Source: Peribacillus frigoritolerans
GTDB taxonomy: Bacteria; Bacillota; Bacilli; Bacillales; DSM-1321
DNA: 64,000 nt
Direction of reading: 5' to 3'
Assembly: GCF_030676415.1 (NCBI RefSeq)
Contig: NZ_JAUUTW010000007.1
Coordinates: forward strand, 62,001 to 126,000
The notes below the pieces were generated by a model that was not told the DNA's origin, ran no database searches, and saw only the letters and a list, made by a program, of their open reading frames with translations. A program made the translations under genes and the position numbers. Position 1 is the first letter of the stretch; each line of letters begins with the position of its first letter. Of this stretch, positions 63,859-64,000 are shown piece by piece.

Positions 63859-64000
63859 ATCGATTATTTGGATATCATATTCTTTGAACCATACATGGGT
63901 TTGTGCCAAGTGAGCGAGCAGCTGTGGACCTGACATCAATTGCCCGAACCACGGCACTTTAAAAGCGGCACCCTTGGAATCTACTATATCTGTTAGCTTC
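63856..64000 (-). CDS. C-terminal fragment of an unidentified protein
   Basis: The last 47 codons of a leftward gene whose start is beyond the window: KLTDIVDSKGAAFKVPWFGQ then LMSGPQLLAHLAQTHVWFKE and YDIQIID. The frame is open to the window edge, and the stop lies in the terminator T run. I do not recognise the family with confidence. Confidence 0.6.
   Translation of the reverse strand, partial: KLTDIVDSKGAAFKVPWFGQLMSGPQLLAHLAQTHVWFKEYDIQIID

Overview
The window is chromosomal DNA of a low-GC, Bacillus-like Firmicute. The gene order follows the Bacillus subtilis yit-arg-yja-yjb region: yitS/T/U/V/W, argCJBD-carAB-argF, yjzC, yjzD, yjaU/V, comZ, fabHA-fabF, yjaZ, yjbA, trpS, yjbC, spx, mecA, coiA, pepF, yizD, yjbH/I/J/K/M/N/O/P and fabI. 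A clpB gene between yjzC and yjzD and a cls gene between mecA and coiA look more like the B. cereus arrangement. My guess at genus level is Peribacillus or a close relative; this is inference from gene order and recall, not from a search.

Layout. 1-9000: fabI end, mgtE, prpE, rluD-type synthase, NAD kinase, RelQ alarmone synthetase, then yjbK-yjbJ-yjbI-yjbH (CYTH protein, lytic transglycosylase, truncated globin, Spx adaptor). Between yjbH and a 54-codon membrane gene (yizD position) lie two tandem minus-strand small RNAs of the RoxS/RsaE family. 9000-17500: pepF, coiA, cls, mecA, spx, yjbC. YjbH and MecA are ClpXP/ClpCP adaptors, and Spx is the YjbH target, so much of this block concerns regulated proteolysis, competence and thiol stress. 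An internally deleted IS3 element sits in the loop of the yjbC terminator. 17600-30500: a DUF4015 secreted protein, trpS, yjbA, yjaZ, the FapR-controlled fabHA-fabF pair, comZ (med is missing), yjaV, yjaU, yjzD and CtsR-controlled clpB. 30500-35700: an accessory gentisate catabolic cluster (flavin hydroxylase, gentisate dioxygenase, DinB-fold protein, fumarylpyruvate hydrolase) with a divergent IclR regulator. 35700-46000: yjzC, an IS1182-like remnant at the argF terminator, then the arginine/carbamoyl phosphate operon on the minus strand, from an ARG-box-like promoter upstream of argC. 46000-55600: an Fnr with a C-terminal Cys cluster, moaA, yitW, yitV, yitU, small genes, yitT, yitS, yitK/yajQ, a short-chain dehydrogenase and a metallo-hydrolase. 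55600-64000: a maltodextrin locus with LacI regulator, alpha-glucosidase, a membrane-anchored GH13 protein without catalytic residues, a maltodextrin-binding lipoprotein and a divergent cytoplasmic maltogenic amylase.

The observations I rate highest are the tandem RoxS/RsaE pair with different candidate control sites, the GH13 pseudoenzyme in the maltodextrin operon, and the gentisate cluster whose ring-cleavage isomerase step is probably carried by a DinB-fold (bacillithiol-transferase-like) protein. No tRNA, rRNA or CRISPR array was seen. All start positions were chosen by ribosome binding site spacing and family length, not by alignment.
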